Of a stretch of DNA of 64,000 bases, positions 9,933 to 21,029 are shown one piece after another. Numbering within the stretch: position 1 is the first letter of the stretch; the number at the start of each line of letters is the position of its first letter. The translations under genes were made by a program, and so were the position numbers. Source of the stretch: Pseudomonas kielensis (lineage in GTDB: Bacteria; Pseudomonadota; Gammaproteobacteria; Pseudomonadales; Pseudomonadaceae); NCBI RefSeq assembly GCF_014236655.1, contig NZ_JACMYG010000004.1, forward strand, positions 124,001 through 188,000, in the 5' to 3' direction. A model generated the notes under the pieces. It saw nothing but the letters and a program-made list of their open reading frames with translations. It made no database searches and had not been told where the DNA came from.

Positions 9933-10328
9933 TTACTTGTCCAGCTCGTCCAGCGCTTCCTGCAATTCCTTGCGGGACTCGGCGAGTTTGTCTTTACGTT
10001 TGTTGATCTTCTCCGGGTCGCCCTTTTTCATCGCCTTGTCGAGGTCGGCCTGACGCTTGCTGACTTCGTGCTTGGCATCGAGCACCTTGCTTTCGCGCTC
10101 TTTCTTCAGGGAGGCATCGGTGCAGTGGGCGGTGACTTCGCTCAGGGCTTTTTCCAGGCCAGCCTGTTGCTCGGCATTGCCGTGGGCCTTGGCCTGCTCG
10201 ATCTGGGTGCTGATGGACTGGCGCTTGGCGGCGCAGCCGGTGAGTTCCGGGGCTTGTTCGGCCGCCATCAGTGGGGCAGCCAGGACGCTGCACAGGGTTA
10301 ACAGGGCGAGCGGTGAAAGACGTTTCAT
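9933..10328 (-). CDS. DUF1090 family periplasmic protein (YqjC-like)
   Basis: A 131-aa protein with a signal peptide (MKRLSPLALLTLCSVLAAPLMAAE) and a helical, strongly charged mature part (KERESKVLDAKHEVSKRQAD, then KAMKKGDPEKINKRKDKLAE), as in E. coli YqjC. One Cys pair (GCAAKR and THCTDA) could form a disulphide. The frame is open to 10385, but ATG at 10328 begins the signal peptide and is preceded by GGAGCT. Function unknown; likely a soluble periplasmic coiled-coil protein. Confidence 0.85.
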   Translation of the reverse strand: MKRLSPLALLTLCSVLAAPLMAAEQAPELTGCAAKRQSISTQIEQAKAHGNAEQQAGLEKALSEVTAHCTDASLKKERESKVLDAKHEVSKRQADLDKAMKKGDPEKINKRKDKLAESRKELQEALDELDK

Positions 10329-10421
10329 GAAAGCTCCGTTCAACAGGTAATCAAGTCGGCGAGCAGATGGTCTGTTTGAGCGCATCGATACTCATTCGGT
10401 TCAAGGGTGCAGGTATCCCGG

Positions 10422-12137
<1,716 letters not shown>

Positions 12138-12201
12138 TCAAGGCTAGATCAGGACCGAAGCGGGTGTTGCGCAGTGCTTTGCAGGGTGTGTCGCGCCCCC
12201 G

Positions 12202-12243
12202 AAAAAGCACAAGCCCCGCGCGGCGAACCGGGCGGGGCTTGTG
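12202..12243 (-). terminator. Rho-independent terminator of metK
   Basis: CACAAGCCCCGC (12208-12219) pairs with GCGGGGCTTGTG (12232-12243). On the metK strand the stem is followed by TTTTT (12202-12206). The terminator lies 17 bp after the metK stop. Confidence 0.88.
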
Positions 12244-12259
12244 TTGCAGGCCGTTGGGC

Positions 12260-13450
12260 TTACAGGCCGGCGGCAGCGCGCAAGGCGTCGGCGCGGTCGG
12301 TTTTTTCCCAGGTGAACGTGGTGAAGGTGTCGTCGCCCACGGTCTTGGTTTGCGGCGTGCGACCGAAATGGCCGTAGGCTGCGGTTTCCTGATACATCGG
12401 GTGCAGCAGGTCGAGCATTTTGGTGATGGCGTAAGGACGCAGGTCGAACACTTCGCGTACCAGCTTGACGATCTTGTCATCGCTGATCTTGCCGGTGCCG
12501 AAGGTGTTCAGCGAGATCGAGGTAGGCTGAGCGACGCCGATGGCGTAGGACACCTGAATCTCGCAACGCTCGGCCAGGCCGGCGGCCACGATGTTCTTGG
12601 CCACGTAGCGACCGGCGTAGGCGGCCGAACGGTCAACCTTCGATGGATCCTTGCCGGAGAACGCGCCGCCGCCGTGACGGGCCATGCCGCCATAGCTGTC
12701 GACGATGATCTTGCGACCGGTCAGGCCGCAGTCGCCAACCGGGCCACCGATGATGAACTGGCCAGTCGGGTTGATGTGGAACTGGGTGTCCTTGCTCAGC
12801 AGTTCGGCCGGCAGTACGTGCTTGACGATCAGCTCCATCACGCCTTCGCGCAGGTCTTTGTACGACACGTCCGGGTTGTGCTGGGTCGACAGGACGACGG
12901 CGTCGATACCGACGACCTTGCCGCCTTCGTAGCGGCAGGTAACCTGGGACTTGGCATCCGGGCGCAGCCACGGCAGCAGGCCGGATTTACGGGCTTCGGC
13001 CTGACGCTGCACCAGTTGGTGCGAGAAGGTGATCGGCGCAGGCATCAGCACGTCGGTCTCGTTGCTGGCGTAGCCGAACATCAGGCCCTGGTCGCCGGCG
13101 CCCTGGTCTTCTGGCTTGGCACGGTCGACACCCTGGTTGATGTCCGGGGACTGCTTGCCGATGATGTTCATCACGCCGCAGGTTGCGCCGTCAAAACCAA
13201 CGTCGGAGCTGTTGTAGCCGATGTCGGTGATGACATCACGAACGATCTGCTCCAGGTCAACCCAGGCGGAAGTAGTGACTTCGCCGGCGATGATCGCCAC
13301 GCCCGTTTTCACCAGCGTCTCGCACGCCACGCGGGCGAACTTGTCTTCAGCAATGATTGCGTCCAGCACCGCATCAGAAATCTGGTCGGCGATTTTGTCC
13401 GGATGCCCTTCAGACACGGACTCGGAGGTGAAAAGGGAGTATTCGCTCAT
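12260..13450 (-). CDS. metK: S-adenosylmethionine synthetase
   Basis: Makes SAM from methionine and ATP in the cytoplasm. The 396-aa product has the family signatures [17 protein letters not shown] near residue 14, [12 protein letters not shown] near 115 and [19 protein letters not shown] near 255. The frame is open to 13531, but the ATG at 13450 gives the standard N-terminus [19 protein letters not shown]. It begins 19 bp after the ArsR-methyltransferase gene on the same strand, so both probably share a promoter under the palindrome at 14507-14530. A strong terminator follows. Confidence 0.98.
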   Translation of the reverse strand: MSEYSLFTSESVSEGHPDKIADQISDAVLDAIIAEDKFARVACETLVKTGVAIIAGEVTTSAWVDLEQIVRDVITDIGYNSSDVGFDGATCGVMNIIGKQSPDINQGVDRAKPEDQGAGDQGLMFGYASNETDVLMPAPITFSHQLVQRQAEARKSGLLPWLRPDAKSQVTCRYEGGKVVGIDAVVLSTQHNPDVSYKDLREGVMELIVKHVLPAELLSKDTQFHINPTGQFIIGGPVGDCGLTGRKIIVDSYGGMARHGGGAFSGKDPSKVDRSAAYAGRYVAKNIVAAGLAERCEIQVSYAIGVAQPTSISLNTFGTGKISDDKIVKLVREVFDLRPYAITKMLDLLHPMYQETAAYGHFGRTPQTKTVGDDTFTTFTWEKTDRADALRAAAGL

Positions 13451-13469
13451 CTCGATGTTTTCCTGAAAT

Positions 13470-14465
13470 TTACCGATGGTGAGTGTCGCCAGCCGGTCGC
13501 TGAAAATGGCGGACCTGGATCTGGAAACCATTACGTAAGCCTACATAGAGACTTTCCCCGGGAACGAGTCCCGCAGCGGTGGCCCAACGGGCCAGATCGT
13601 CCTGTTCAAACCCCAACCAAAGATCACCGCAGGCCTCCCTGGCCCAACTTTGGTTGTGACTGCATAAATCTGTCACGAGCAGGCTGCCGCCTGGTTGTAG
13701 CAAGCCGGCCATGTGCTTGAGCGCATCGGCCGGGGCGGCGAAATGGTGCAGGACCATATTCAGTACCACGCAGTCGGCTGCCAGGCTCACGCCATTCAGG
13801 GCATCGGCCAACTGCAGGCTGACGTTAGTCAGCATTTCCCGTTCACACACCTGGCGCGCCAGTTCGAGCATCGCCGGGCTATTGTCGAGCGCCGTGACCT
13901 GACTGAAACGCCGGGCCAGTTCCGGGAGAAAACTGCCATCCCCGGGGCCGACTTCAATCGCTGTGGCCGTCTCACTGAAGCTCAGCTTGTCGAGCAGCGC
14001 CAGCACGCTTTCGCGGTACTGCGGCAGGCCGGCGATCAAGTCTTGCTGGGCGCGAAATTTGTCCGCAACCCGTGAGAAAAAGTCCTGGCTGGCGGCAGCC
14101 CGTTGTCCGTGGACCTGTGCGATACGCGATTGCACGTCGCCGGGCAGGGTCAGGTTGTCGACTTCTTCGAGCAGGGCGGCATGCAGCTTGCCGCCTGGCA
14201 ATTCGGTGTGGGGCAGGGCGCGCCGGTAAAAAATCGCATTGCCTTCACGGCGAGTCGCCACCAGGTCGGCCTGGGCCAGCACTTTGAGGTGGTGGCTCAT
14301 GCCGGATTGGCCGGTGGCAAAGATCTGCGCCAGCTCCAGTACACCAAACGAGTCATTGGCCAGGGCGCGCAATACATTCAGGCGCAACGGATCGCCGCCG
14401 GCCTTGCACAGGGCCGCCAGCTCATCACAATCGTCTGGGCGAATGGAAGGCGCGCGTAAGTTCAT
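13470..14465 (-). CDS. ArsR-family regulator fused to a SAM-methyltransferase-like domain (SahR-like)
   Basis: A 331-aa protein. Residues about 10-95 are an ArsR/SmtB winged helix ([20 protein letters not shown], then [29 protein letters not shown]). No metal-binding CxC motif is seen in the DNA-binding helix. Residues about 140-325 form a class I methyltransferase fold with the SAM/SAH-binding motif [14 protein letters not shown] and [10 protein letters not shown] further on. Fusions of this type include SahR, a repressor of SAM-cycle genes that releases DNA on binding SAH. The position directly before metK and the perfect palindrome upstream support that role here. Homology is read by eye, so the name is inferred. 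Confidence 0.85.
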   Translation of the reverse strand: MNLRAPSIRPDDCDELAALCKAGGDPLRLNVLRALANDSFGVLELAQIFATGQSGMSHHLKVLAQADLVATRREGNAIFYRRALPHTELPGGKLHAALLEEVDNLTLPGDVQSRIAQVHGQRAAASQDFFSRVADKFRAQQDLIAGLPQYRESVLALLDKLSFSETATAIEVGPGDGSFLPELARRFSQVTALDNSPAMLELARQVCEREMLTNVSLQLADALNGVSLAADCVVLNMVLHHFAAPADALKHMAGLLQPGGSLLVTDLCSHNQSWAREACGDLWLGFEQDDLARWATAAGLVPGESLYVGLRNGFQIQVRHFQRPAGDTHHR

Positions 14466-14506
14466 AAGGCCGGCAGTCTAGTCACGCCTAGAAATCCCCG
14501 CAAGTT

Positions 14507-14530
14507 CAATATCAAAAAGTTTTGATATTG
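14507..14530. promoter_or_regulatory. Perfect 24-bp palindrome, candidate operator of the ArsR-methyltransferase/metK operon
   Basis: CAATATCAAAA and TTTTGATATTG flank a 2-bp centre (AG), every base paired. The site lies 42 bp upstream of the regulator's start and 209 bp upstream of tkt. The AT-rich symmetric form is typical of ArsR-family operators. I see no second copy in the window. Confidence 0.75.
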
Positions 14531-14738
14531 CTCGATGGATGGCACTTCTTTCGCCGAACCTTACTCTACAAACCAAGTGCGGAAAGGTTTCACCTGGCGA
14601 ATGCACACTTATCCACAGGAAAAACGTGCCTGATCGACTATCTGTCATTGCCCCGAGGCTGTCCGCTGAGGGAAAATGCTCGCCTTTTTTCCGTGCCGTT
14701 TTATTCACTCTCGATTCAAAATCCTCAGGAGAACAGCG

Positions 14739-16736
14739 ATGCCAAGCCGTCGTGAGCGTGCCAACGCCATTCGTGCCCTCAGCATGGATGCCGTGCAAAA
14801 AGCCAACAGCGGCCATCCCGGTGCCCCTATGGGTATGGCGGATATCGCCGAAGTGCTTTGGCGTGACTACCTCAAGCACAACCCGAGCAACCCATCGTTC
14901 GCCGACCGTGACCGCTTCGTGCTGTCCAACGGCCATGGCTCGATGCTGATCTACTCGCTGCTGCACCTGACTGGCTACGACCTGTCGATCGACGACCTGA
15001 AAAGCTTCCGTCAACTGCACAGCCGTACTCCGGGCCACCCGGAATTCGGTTACACCCCAGGCGTTGAAACCACCACCGGCCCACTGGGTCAGGGCCTGGC
15101 CAACGCTGTGGGCTTCGCCCTGGCGGAAAAAGTCCTGGCAGCGCAGTTCAACCGCACTGGGCACAACATTGTCGACCACCACACCTACGTGTTCCTGGGT
15201 GATGGCTGCATGATGGAAGGCATTTCCCACGAAGTCGCTTCCCTGGCCGGTACCCTGGGCCTGGGCAAGCTGATCGCTTTCTACGATGACAACGGCATCT
15301 CCATCGACGGCGAAGTCGAAGGCTGGTTCACCGATGACACACCTAAGCGCTTCGAAGCCTACAACTGGCAGGTGATCCGCAACGTTGACGGTCACGACCC
15401 AGAAGAGATCAAGACCGCGATCGAGACGGCCCGCAAAAGCGAGCAGCCGACCCTGATCTGCTGCAAGACCACCATCGGCTTCGGTTCGCCAAACAAGCAA
15501 GGCAAGGAAGATTGCCACGGTGCCCCGCTGGGTGACGCGGAAATCGCCCTGACCCGTGCAGCGCTGAAGTGGAACCACGGCCCGTTCGAAATCCCGGCTG
15601 ATATCTACGCCGAGTGGGACGCCAAGGAAGCCGGCCGTGCCGCAGAAGCCGAGTGGGACCAGCGTTTTGAAGCCTACGCCGCCGAATTCCCGGCATTGGC
15701 CATTGAGCTGATGAGCCGCCTCAACGGCGACCTGCCGCTGGACTTCTCGGCCAAGGCCGACGCGTACATCGCCGAAGTGGCCGCCAAGGGTGAAAGCATT
15801 GCCAGCCGCAAAGCCAGCCAGAATGCTCTGAATGCCTACGGCCCGCTGCTGCCTGAACTGCTCGGTGGTTCGGCCGACCTGGCCGGTTCCAACCTGACCC
15901 TGTGGAAAGGCTGCAAAGGTGTCTCGGCCGAAGACGCCAGCGGCAACTACATGTACTACGGCGTGCGCGAGTTCGGCATGAGCGCCATCATGAACGGCGT
16001 TGCCCTGCACGGCGGCCTGGTGCCTTACGGCGCGACCTTCCTGATGTTCATGGAATACGCCCGCAACGCGGTGCGCATGGCCGCGCTGATGAAGAAGCGT
16101 GTGATTCATGTCTACACCCACGACTCCATCGGTCTGGGCGAAGACGGCCCGACGCACCAGCCGGTCGAGCAACTGACCAGCCTGCGTACCACGCCGAACC
16201 TGGACTGCTGGCGCCCAGCCGACGCGGTCGAATCCGCCGTGGCCTGGAAGCACGCCATCGAGCGCAAGGACGGCCCTTCGGCGCTGATCTTCTCGCGCCA
16301 GAACCTGCAGCATCAGGTGCGCACCGACGCACAGATCGCCGACATCAGCCGTGGCGGCTACGTGCTCAAGGACTGCATCGGCGAGCCTGAGCTGATCCTG
16401 ATCTCCACCGGTTCGGAGGTGGGCCTGACCGTTCAGGCCTACGACAAGCTGACCGAGCAAGGCCGCAACGTGCGCGTTGTGTCCATGCCCTGCACCAGCG
16501 TGTTCGAAGCCCAGGACGCCGGCTACAAGCAATCGGTCCTGCCGTTGCAGGTCAGCGCCCGTATCGCCATCGAGGCGGCTCACGCCGACTACTGGTACAA
16601 GTACGTGGGCCTGGAAGGCCGCGTCATCGGCATGACCACCTACGGCGAGTCGGCGCCTGCGCCAGCCTTGTTCGAAGAGTTCGGCTTTACCCTGGAGAAC
16701 ATCCTGGGCCAGGCTGAAGAGTTGCTGGAAGACTGA
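14739..16736 (+). CDS. tkt: Transketolase
   Basis: Thiamine-diphosphate enzyme that moves two-carbon ketol units between sugar phosphates in the pentose phosphate pathway. The 665-aa product contains [17 protein letters not shown] near residue 25, the ThDP motif [18 protein letters not shown] followed by the conserved Asn in [10 protein letters not shown], and the pyrimidine-binding part [14 protein letters not shown] near 410. The ATG at 14739 follows AGGAG; the frame is open upstream to 14676 but that part is not family-like. Next downstream is epd, whose substrate erythrose 4-phosphate is a transketolase product. Confidence 0.97.
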   Translation: MPSRRERANAIRALSMDAVQKANSGHPGAPMGMADIAEVLWRDYLKHNPSNPSFADRDRFVLSNGHGSMLIYSLLHLTGYDLSIDDLKSFRQLHSRTPGHPEFGYTPGVETTTGPLGQGLANAVGFALAEKVLAAQFNRTGHNIVDHHTYVFLGDGCMMEGISHEVASLAGTLGLGKLIAFYDDNGISIDGEVEGWFTDDTPKRFEAYNWQVIRNVDGHDPEEIKTAIETARKSEQPTLICCKTTIGFGSPNKQGKEDCHGAPLGDAEIALTRAALKWNHGPFEIPADIYAEWDAKEAGRAAEAEWDQRFEAYAAEFPALAIELMSRLNGDLPLDFSAKADAYIAEVAAKGESIASRKASQNALNAYGPLLPELLGGSADLAGSNLTLWKGCKGVSAEDASGNYMYYGVREFGMSAIMNGVALHGGLVPYGATFLMFMEYARNAVRMAALMKKRVIHVYTHDSIGLGEDGPTHQPVEQLTSLRTTPNLDCWRPADAVESAVAWKHAIERKDGPSALIFSRQNLQHQVRTDAQIADISRGGYVLKDCIGEPELILISTGSEVGLTVQAYDKLTEQGRNVRVVSMPCTSVFEAQDAGYKQSVLPLQVSARIAIEAAHADYWYKYVGLEGRVIGMTTYGESAPAPALFEEFGFTLENILGQAEELLED

Positions 16737-16761
16737 TCCAGAAAAGGTGTTGCCTGAGCCG

Positions 16762-16838
16762 ACGCCATCGCGGGCAAGCCCGCTCCCACAGGGATATACA
16801 CCGTCCATGTGGGAGCGGGCTTGCCCGCGATAGCGGTC
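16762..16838. repeat. REP pair (inverted) between tkt and epd
   Basis: ATCGCGGGCAAGCCCGCTCC on one side and GTGGGAGCGGGCTTGCCCGC on the other face each other across about 25 bases (GGGATATACACCGTCCAT). This is the typical paired REP arrangement of pseudomonads. Confidence 0.93.
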
Positions 16839-16887
16839 GCTCAGGTGACGCTGCATTAATGGATTCACCACGGTAATCGAGAACCCC

Positions 16888-17943
16888 ATGCCTCAACCGC
16901 GTCCTTACAAAGTTGCACTCAACGGCTACGGCCGCATTGGTCGTTGCGTCTTGCGGGCGTTGTTCGAGCGAGGCTCGGCGGCCGGGTTTGAAATTGTCGC
17001 GATCAACGATCTGGCTGACATGGCCAGCATTGAATACCTGACACGCTTCGACTCCACCCACGGCCGGTTTCCCGGCGAAGTGAAGGTCGAGGGCGATTGT
17101 CTGCATATTAATGGCGACTGCGTGAAGGTCCTGCGCAGTGCCACCCCCGAAGGCATCGATTGGGCGTCCCTGGGCGTCGATCTGGTGCTCGAATGTTCCG
17201 GTGCCTACAACACCCGCGCCGACGGCCAGCGGTTCCTCGACGCCGGCGCGCCACGGGTGTTGTTTTCCCAGCCGATGGCCAGCGAGGCCGATGTCGACGC
17301 CACCATCGTCTTTGGCGTCAACCAGGACTGCCTGACCGGCGCTGAGCTGCTGGTGTCCAACGCCTCCTGCACCACCAACTGCGGTGTGCCGCTGCTGCGC
17401 CTGCTGGATCAGGCATTCGGCCTGGACTACGTGTCGATCACCACCATTCACTCAGCGATGAACGACCAGCCAGTGATTGATGCCTATCACCACGAGGACC
17501 TGCGCCGCACCCGCTCGGCGTTCCAGTCGGTGATCCCGGTGTCCACTGGTCTGGCGCGTGGCATCGAACGCCTGTTGCCGGAACTTGCCGGGCGAATTCA
17601 GGCCAAAGCGGTACGGGTGCCGACGGTGAATGTGTCCTGTCTGGATATCACCATGCAGACGGTGACCGACACCGATGCGGCCGAGGTCAATCGACTCCTG
17701 CGCGAGGCCGCCACCAGCGGCCCGCTCAAGGGGCTGCTGGCCTACACCGAATTGCCTCACGCCAGTTGTGATTTTAACCATGACCCACATTCGGCGATTG
17801 TCGATGCCAGTCAGACCCGCGTTTCCGGCCCCCGGCTGGTGAACGTCCTGGCCTGGTTCGACAACGAATGGGGTTTTGCCAACCGAATGCTGGATGTTGC
17901 AGAACATTATCTGCAAACAGCTATCAAGAAACCTGCTCTCTAA
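16888..17943 (+). CDS. epd: D-erythrose-4-phosphate dehydrogenase
   Basis: Oxidises erythrose 4-phosphate to 4-phosphoerythronate with NAD+, the first step of the DXP-dependent pyridoxal phosphate pathway. The 351-aa protein is GAPDH-like: Rossmann motif LNGYGRIGRCVLRAL at the start, catalytic Cys in SNASCTTNCGVPLL (the CGVPLL form favours Epd over GapA), and WFDNEWGFANRM near the end. It sits 26 bp before pgk, the order tkt-epd-pgk-fba being common in gamma-proteobacteria. Epd rather than glycolytic GAPDH is chosen from the motif and context. Confidence 0.92.
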   Translation: MPQPRPYKVALNGYGRIGRCVLRALFERGSAAGFEIVAINDLADMASIEYLTRFDSTHGRFPGEVKVEGDCLHINGDCVKVLRSATPEGIDWASLGVDLVLECSGAYNTRADGQRFLDAGAPRVLFSQPMASEADVDATIVFGVNQDCLTGAELLVSNASCTTNCGVPLLRLLDQAFGLDYVSITTIHSAMNDQPVIDAYHHEDLRRTRSAFQSVIPVSTGLARGIERLLPELAGRIQAKAVRVPTVNVSCLDITMQTVTDTDAAEVNRLLREAATSGPLKGLLAYTELPHASCDFNHDPHSAIVDASQTRVSGPRLVNVLAWFDNEWGFANRMLDVAEHYLQTAIKKPAL

Positions 17944-17968
17944 CCTGAGCTAACAGGAAGTGCGACCC

Positions 17969-19132
17969 ATGACCGTGTTGAAGATGTCCGACCTCGATCT
18001 GCAAGGTAAGCGCGTATTGATCCGCGAAGACCTCAACGTCCCAGTCAAGGACGGTGTAGTCACCAGCGATGCGCGTATCCTGGCTTCGCTGCCGACCATC
18101 AAGCTGGCCCTGGAAAAAGGCGCGGCCGTGATGGTCTGCTCGCACCTGGGTCGTCCGACCGAAGGTGAATTCTCCGCCGAGAACAGCCTGGCACCGGTTG
18201 CTGCGTACCTGAGCAAGGCGCTGGGTCGTGAAGTGCCACTGGTGGCCGACTACCTGGGTGGCGTCGACGTCAAGGCCGGCGACATCGTGCTGTTTGAAAA
18301 CGTGCGCTTCAACAAGGGCGAGAAAAAGAACGCCGACGAACTGGCCCAGCAGTACGCGGCCCTGTGCGACGTGTTCGTGATGGACGCCTTCGGCACCGCG
18401 CACCGTGCCGAGGGTTCGACCCACGGCGTGGCCAAGTTCGCCAAGGTGGCCGCTGCTGGCCCGTTGCTGGCTGCCGAGCTGGATGCGCTGGGCAAGGCCC
18501 TGGGCGCCCCGGCCCAGCCAATGGCCGCCATCGTGGCCGGCTCCAAGGTGTCGACCAAGCTGGACGTGCTCAACAGCCTGAGCCAGATCTGCGACCAGTT
18601 GATCGTCGGCGGCGGCATCGCCAACACCTTCCTCGCCGCGGCCGGACACCCGGTCGGCAAGTCCCTGTACGAGCCGGACCTGCTGGACACCGCGCGCGCC
18701 ATCGCCGCCAAAGTCAGCGTGCCATTGCCGGTCGACGTGGTGGTTGCCAAGGAATTCGCTGAAAGCGCCGCGGCCACCGTCAAGCTGATCGCTGATGTGG
18801 CTGAAGACGACATGATCCTGGACATCGGCCCACAGACAGCTGCGCATTTCGCCGAGCTGTTGAAGTCGTCGAAGACCATTCTGTGGAACGGTCCAGTCGG
18901 CGTGTTTGAGTTCGATCAGTTCGGCAACGGCACCAAAGTGCTGGCCCAGGCCATCGCAGACAGCTCGGCGTTCTCCATCGCGGGCGGTGGCGATACCCTG
19001 GCGGCCATCGATAAATATGGCGTTGCCGAGCAAATCTCCTACATTTCTACCGGTGGCGGCGCGTTCCTCGAATTCGTCGAAGGCAAAGTGCTGCCAGCCG
19101 TAGAAGTCCTGGAAAGCCGGGCCAAGGCCTAA
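17969..19132 (+). CDS. pgk: Phosphoglycerate kinase
   Basis: Transfers phosphate from 1,3-bisphosphoglycerate to ADP in glycolysis and the reverse in gluconeogenesis. 387 aa, the usual size. Motifs include [13 protein letters not shown] near residue 20, [13 protein letters not shown] near 55, [14 protein letters not shown] near 110 and the C-terminal [12 protein letters not shown] near 335. ATG at 17969 has an AGGAAG ribosome binding site; a GTG at 17960 lies too close to that site. Follows epd by 25 bp and probably shares its transcript. Confidence 0.98.
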   Translation: MTVLKMSDLDLQGKRVLIREDLNVPVKDGVVTSDARILASLPTIKLALEKGAAVMVCSHLGRPTEGEFSAENSLAPVAAYLSKALGREVPLVADYLGGVDVKAGDIVLFENVRFNKGEKKNADELAQQYAALCDVFVMDAFGTAHRAEGSTHGVAKFAKVAAAGPLLAAELDALGKALGAPAQPMAAIVAGSKVSTKLDVLNSLSQICDQLIVGGGIANTFLAAAGHPVGKSLYEPDLLDTARAIAAKVSVPLPVDVVVAKEFAESAAATVKLIADVAEDDMILDIGPQTAAHFAELLKSSKTILWNGPVGVFEFDQFGNGTKVLAQAIADSSAFSIAGGGDTLAAIDKYGVAEQISYISTGGGAFLEFVEGKVLPAVEVLESRAKA

Positions 19133-19165
19133 GGCCGCCCGTTGACCAGGCAAAGGAGTGTTCAC

Positions 19166-19387
19166 ATGGTCAAGACGTTAGCGACGTTGATCGCCGCGGC
19201 GGTGCTGGCCGGCTGTGGGAGTCATCCCAAGGCCGCCAAGGACCCGGATACCGGCGCGCCCGATAAAGGCTGTTACCAGGCCGACTGGCAGGCGGAAACC
19301 AACCCGGTGCTCAACAAGCGTTCCGGGCCCGAGGGCCTGGATAAGTACGAGACGCACACTCCGGCCAAGGAACAGGGTTGTCCCTGA
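19166..19387 (+). CDS. Small lipoprotein, function unknown
   Basis: A 73-aa protein with a lipoprotein signal MVKTLATLIAAAVLAGCGS, lipidated Cys near residue 17. The mature part is short and polar with two further Cys (GCYQADW and QGCP). An AAGGAG site precedes the ATG. It lies 33 bp after pgk. I do not recognise a named family; it appears to be a small envelope lipoprotein carried in the pgk-fba interval. Confidence 0.8.
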   Translation: MVKTLATLIAAAVLAGCGSHPKAAKDPDTGAPDKGCYQADWQAETNPVLNKRSGPEGLDKYETHTPAKEQGCP

Positions 19388-19446
19388 CCGGTCTGATTCA
19401 CTAACGCCCAGTGCGGTTGGCATGTGCCGAGCGCCGAGGAAGATGG

Positions 19447-19779
19447 ATGAAAGGCTTGATCGCCGTGGCGTCCCTGGCAGTGCTTGCCGGTTGCGCCAGT
19501 TTGAACCCGTTTGCATCAGCGCCGGCAGCGTCCGGCACGTGGACCGACTGGGTCTGTGATAGCCAGGCCCAGGTGCACTGGCGCTTCACCGACACCACGC
19601 AGGAATCCGTGGAAGTACGGCTGGGGGATGACCAGGTGCATCGCTTGAAGCTCGAGCCGGCCGGCAGTGGCGCGTTGTACAGCGACGACCAACTGGCATT
19701 TCACCTCAAGGGTGAGGAAGGCCTGGTGTACTGGGTGGCTACCAATGATTTGATCGGCCGTGGCTGCAAGGCCAAGTAA
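19447..19779 (+). CDS. MliC-like lysozyme-inhibitor lipoprotein
   Basis: A 110-aa lipoprotein (signal MKGLIAVASLAVLAGC). The mature part has the MliC/PliC pattern: an early WVCDSQAQVHWRF strand with Cys, a middle VEVRLGDDQVHRLKL strand, and ending LIGRGCKAK with the second Cys for a disulphide. MliC proteins bind and inhibit C-type lysozymes at the envelope. The central segment GEEGLVYWVA resembles the loop where family members carry an active-site-blocking Ser or Lys, but I cannot assign it surely. Lies between the small lipoprotein and fba. Confidence 0.75.
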   Translation: MKGLIAVASLAVLAGCASLNPFASAPAASGTWTDWVCDSQAQVHWRFTDTTQESVEVRLGDDQVHRLKLEPAGSGALYSDDQLAFHLKGEEGLVYWVATNDLIGRGCKAK

Positions 19780-19895
19780 TACACAGCGAATGCACGCAGG
19801 TCGGCTTGACCCCCGATCTGCAATAACTTGAATAGCAGCCGCCGCTACGGCAGGCTTGCACGATTAACGACCCTAAACCGGGAGAGACACACACA

Positions 19896-20960
19896 ATGGC
19901 ACTTATCAGCATGCGCCAGATGCTGGACCACGCGGCCGAATTCGGCTACGGCGTTCCAGCTTTCAACGTCAACAACCTTGAGCAGATGCGCGCCATCATG
20001 GAAGCCGCTGACAAGACTGACTCCCCGGTGATCGTCCAGGCTTCGGCCGGCGCCCGTAAATACGCTGGCGCGCCATTCCTGCGGCACCTGATCCTGGCGG
20101 CAATCGAAGAATTCCCGCATATCCCGGTGTGCATGCACCAGGACCACGGCACCAGCCCTGACGTCTGCCAGCGTTCGATCCAACTGGGCTTCAGCTCGGT
20201 CATGATGGACGGCTCCCTGGGTGAAGACGGCAAGACCCCGACCGACTACGACTACAACGTCCGTGTCACTCAGCAGACCGTTGCCCTGGCCCACGCCTGC
20301 GGCGTATCGGTAGAAGGCGAGCTGGGTTGCCTGGGTTCGCTGGAAACCGGCATGGCCGGTGAAGAAGACGGCATCGGCGCCGAAGGCGTGCTGGACCACA
20401 GCCAGATGCTGACCGACCCGGAAGAAGCGGCTGACTTCGTCAAGCGCACTCAGGTCGATGCCCTGGCCATCGCCATCGGCACCAGCCACGGCGCCTACAA
20501 GTTCACCAAGCCACCTACCGGCGACGTGCTGGCGATCGACCGCATCAAGGAAATCCACAAGCGCATCCCTAACACCCACCTGGTGATGCACGGCTCTTCC
20601 TCGGTTCCGCAAGAGTGGCTGGCGATCATCAACCAGTACGGCGGCGACATCAAAGAAACCTACGGCGTACCGGTTGAAGAAATCGTCGAAGGCATCAAGC
20701 ACGGCGTGCGCAAGGTCAACATCGACACCGACCTGCGCCTGGCGTCCACCGGTGCGATGCGTCGCCTGATGGCCACCAACCCGAGCGAGTTCGACCCACG
20801 TAAATTCTTCGGCGCCACCGTGACCGCCATGCGCGACGTGTGCATTGCCCGCTACGAAGCCTTCGGCACCGCCGGCAACGCTTCGAAGATCAAGCCGATC
20901 TCCCTGGAAGCGATGTACCAGCGTTACCTCAAAGGTGAGCTGAACGCCAAGGTCAACTAA
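19896..20960 (+). CDS. fba: Class II fructose-bisphosphate aldolase
   Basis: Zinc-dependent aldolase joining or splitting fructose 1,6-bisphosphate, dihydroxyacetone phosphate and glyceraldehyde 3-phosphate. The 354-aa Calvin-type form shows [10 protein letters not shown] (zinc and catalytic residues near 85), [14 protein letters not shown] near 140, [11 protein letters not shown] near 195 and [11 protein letters not shown] near 230. A GGGAGAG site precedes the ATG. Ends the sugar-phosphate cluster and is followed by a strong bidirectional terminator shared with the convergent racemase gene. Confidence 0.97.
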   Translation: MALISMRQMLDHAAEFGYGVPAFNVNNLEQMRAIMEAADKTDSPVIVQASAGARKYAGAPFLRHLILAAIEEFPHIPVCMHQDHGTSPDVCQRSIQLGFSSVMMDGSLGEDGKTPTDYDYNVRVTQQTVALAHACGVSVEGELGCLGSLETGMAGEEDGIGAEGVLDHSQMLTDPEEAADFVKRTQVDALAIAIGTSHGAYKFTKPPTGDVLAIDRIKEIHKRIPNTHLVMHGSSSVPQEWLAIINQYGGDIKETYGVPVEEIVEGIKHGVRKVNIDTDLRLASTGAMRRLMATNPSEFDPRKFFGATVTAMRDVCIARYEAFGTAGNASKIKPISLEAMYQRYLKGELNAKVN

Positions 20961-20985
20961 GCCTCGAGCGTTGCACCGCCTGCAT

Positions 20986-21015
20986 AAAAAAACCCGCCGA
21001 AAGGCGGGTTTTTTG
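20986..21015. terminator. Bidirectional terminator between fba and the racemase gene
   Basis: AAAAAAACCCGCC-GAAA-GGCGGGTTTTTTG: a GC-rich stem with a GAAA tetraloop, flanked by A-tract and T-tract, so it can end transcripts on both strands. Confidence 0.93.
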
Positions 21016-21029
21016 TGCTCGGTGTGGGC

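Noticed and set aside
16762..16838. CRISPR-like repeats
   Set aside because: The recurring GTGGGAGCGGGC/GCCCGCTCCCAC units are scattered inverted REP pairs, not regularly spaced direct repeats, and there are no cas genes.
14478..16889. Open frame of about 800 codons opposite tkt
   Set aside because: It mirrors tkt codon by codon in GC-rich DNA; the translation is low-complexity and has no family motifs, while tkt on the other strand is fully recognisable.
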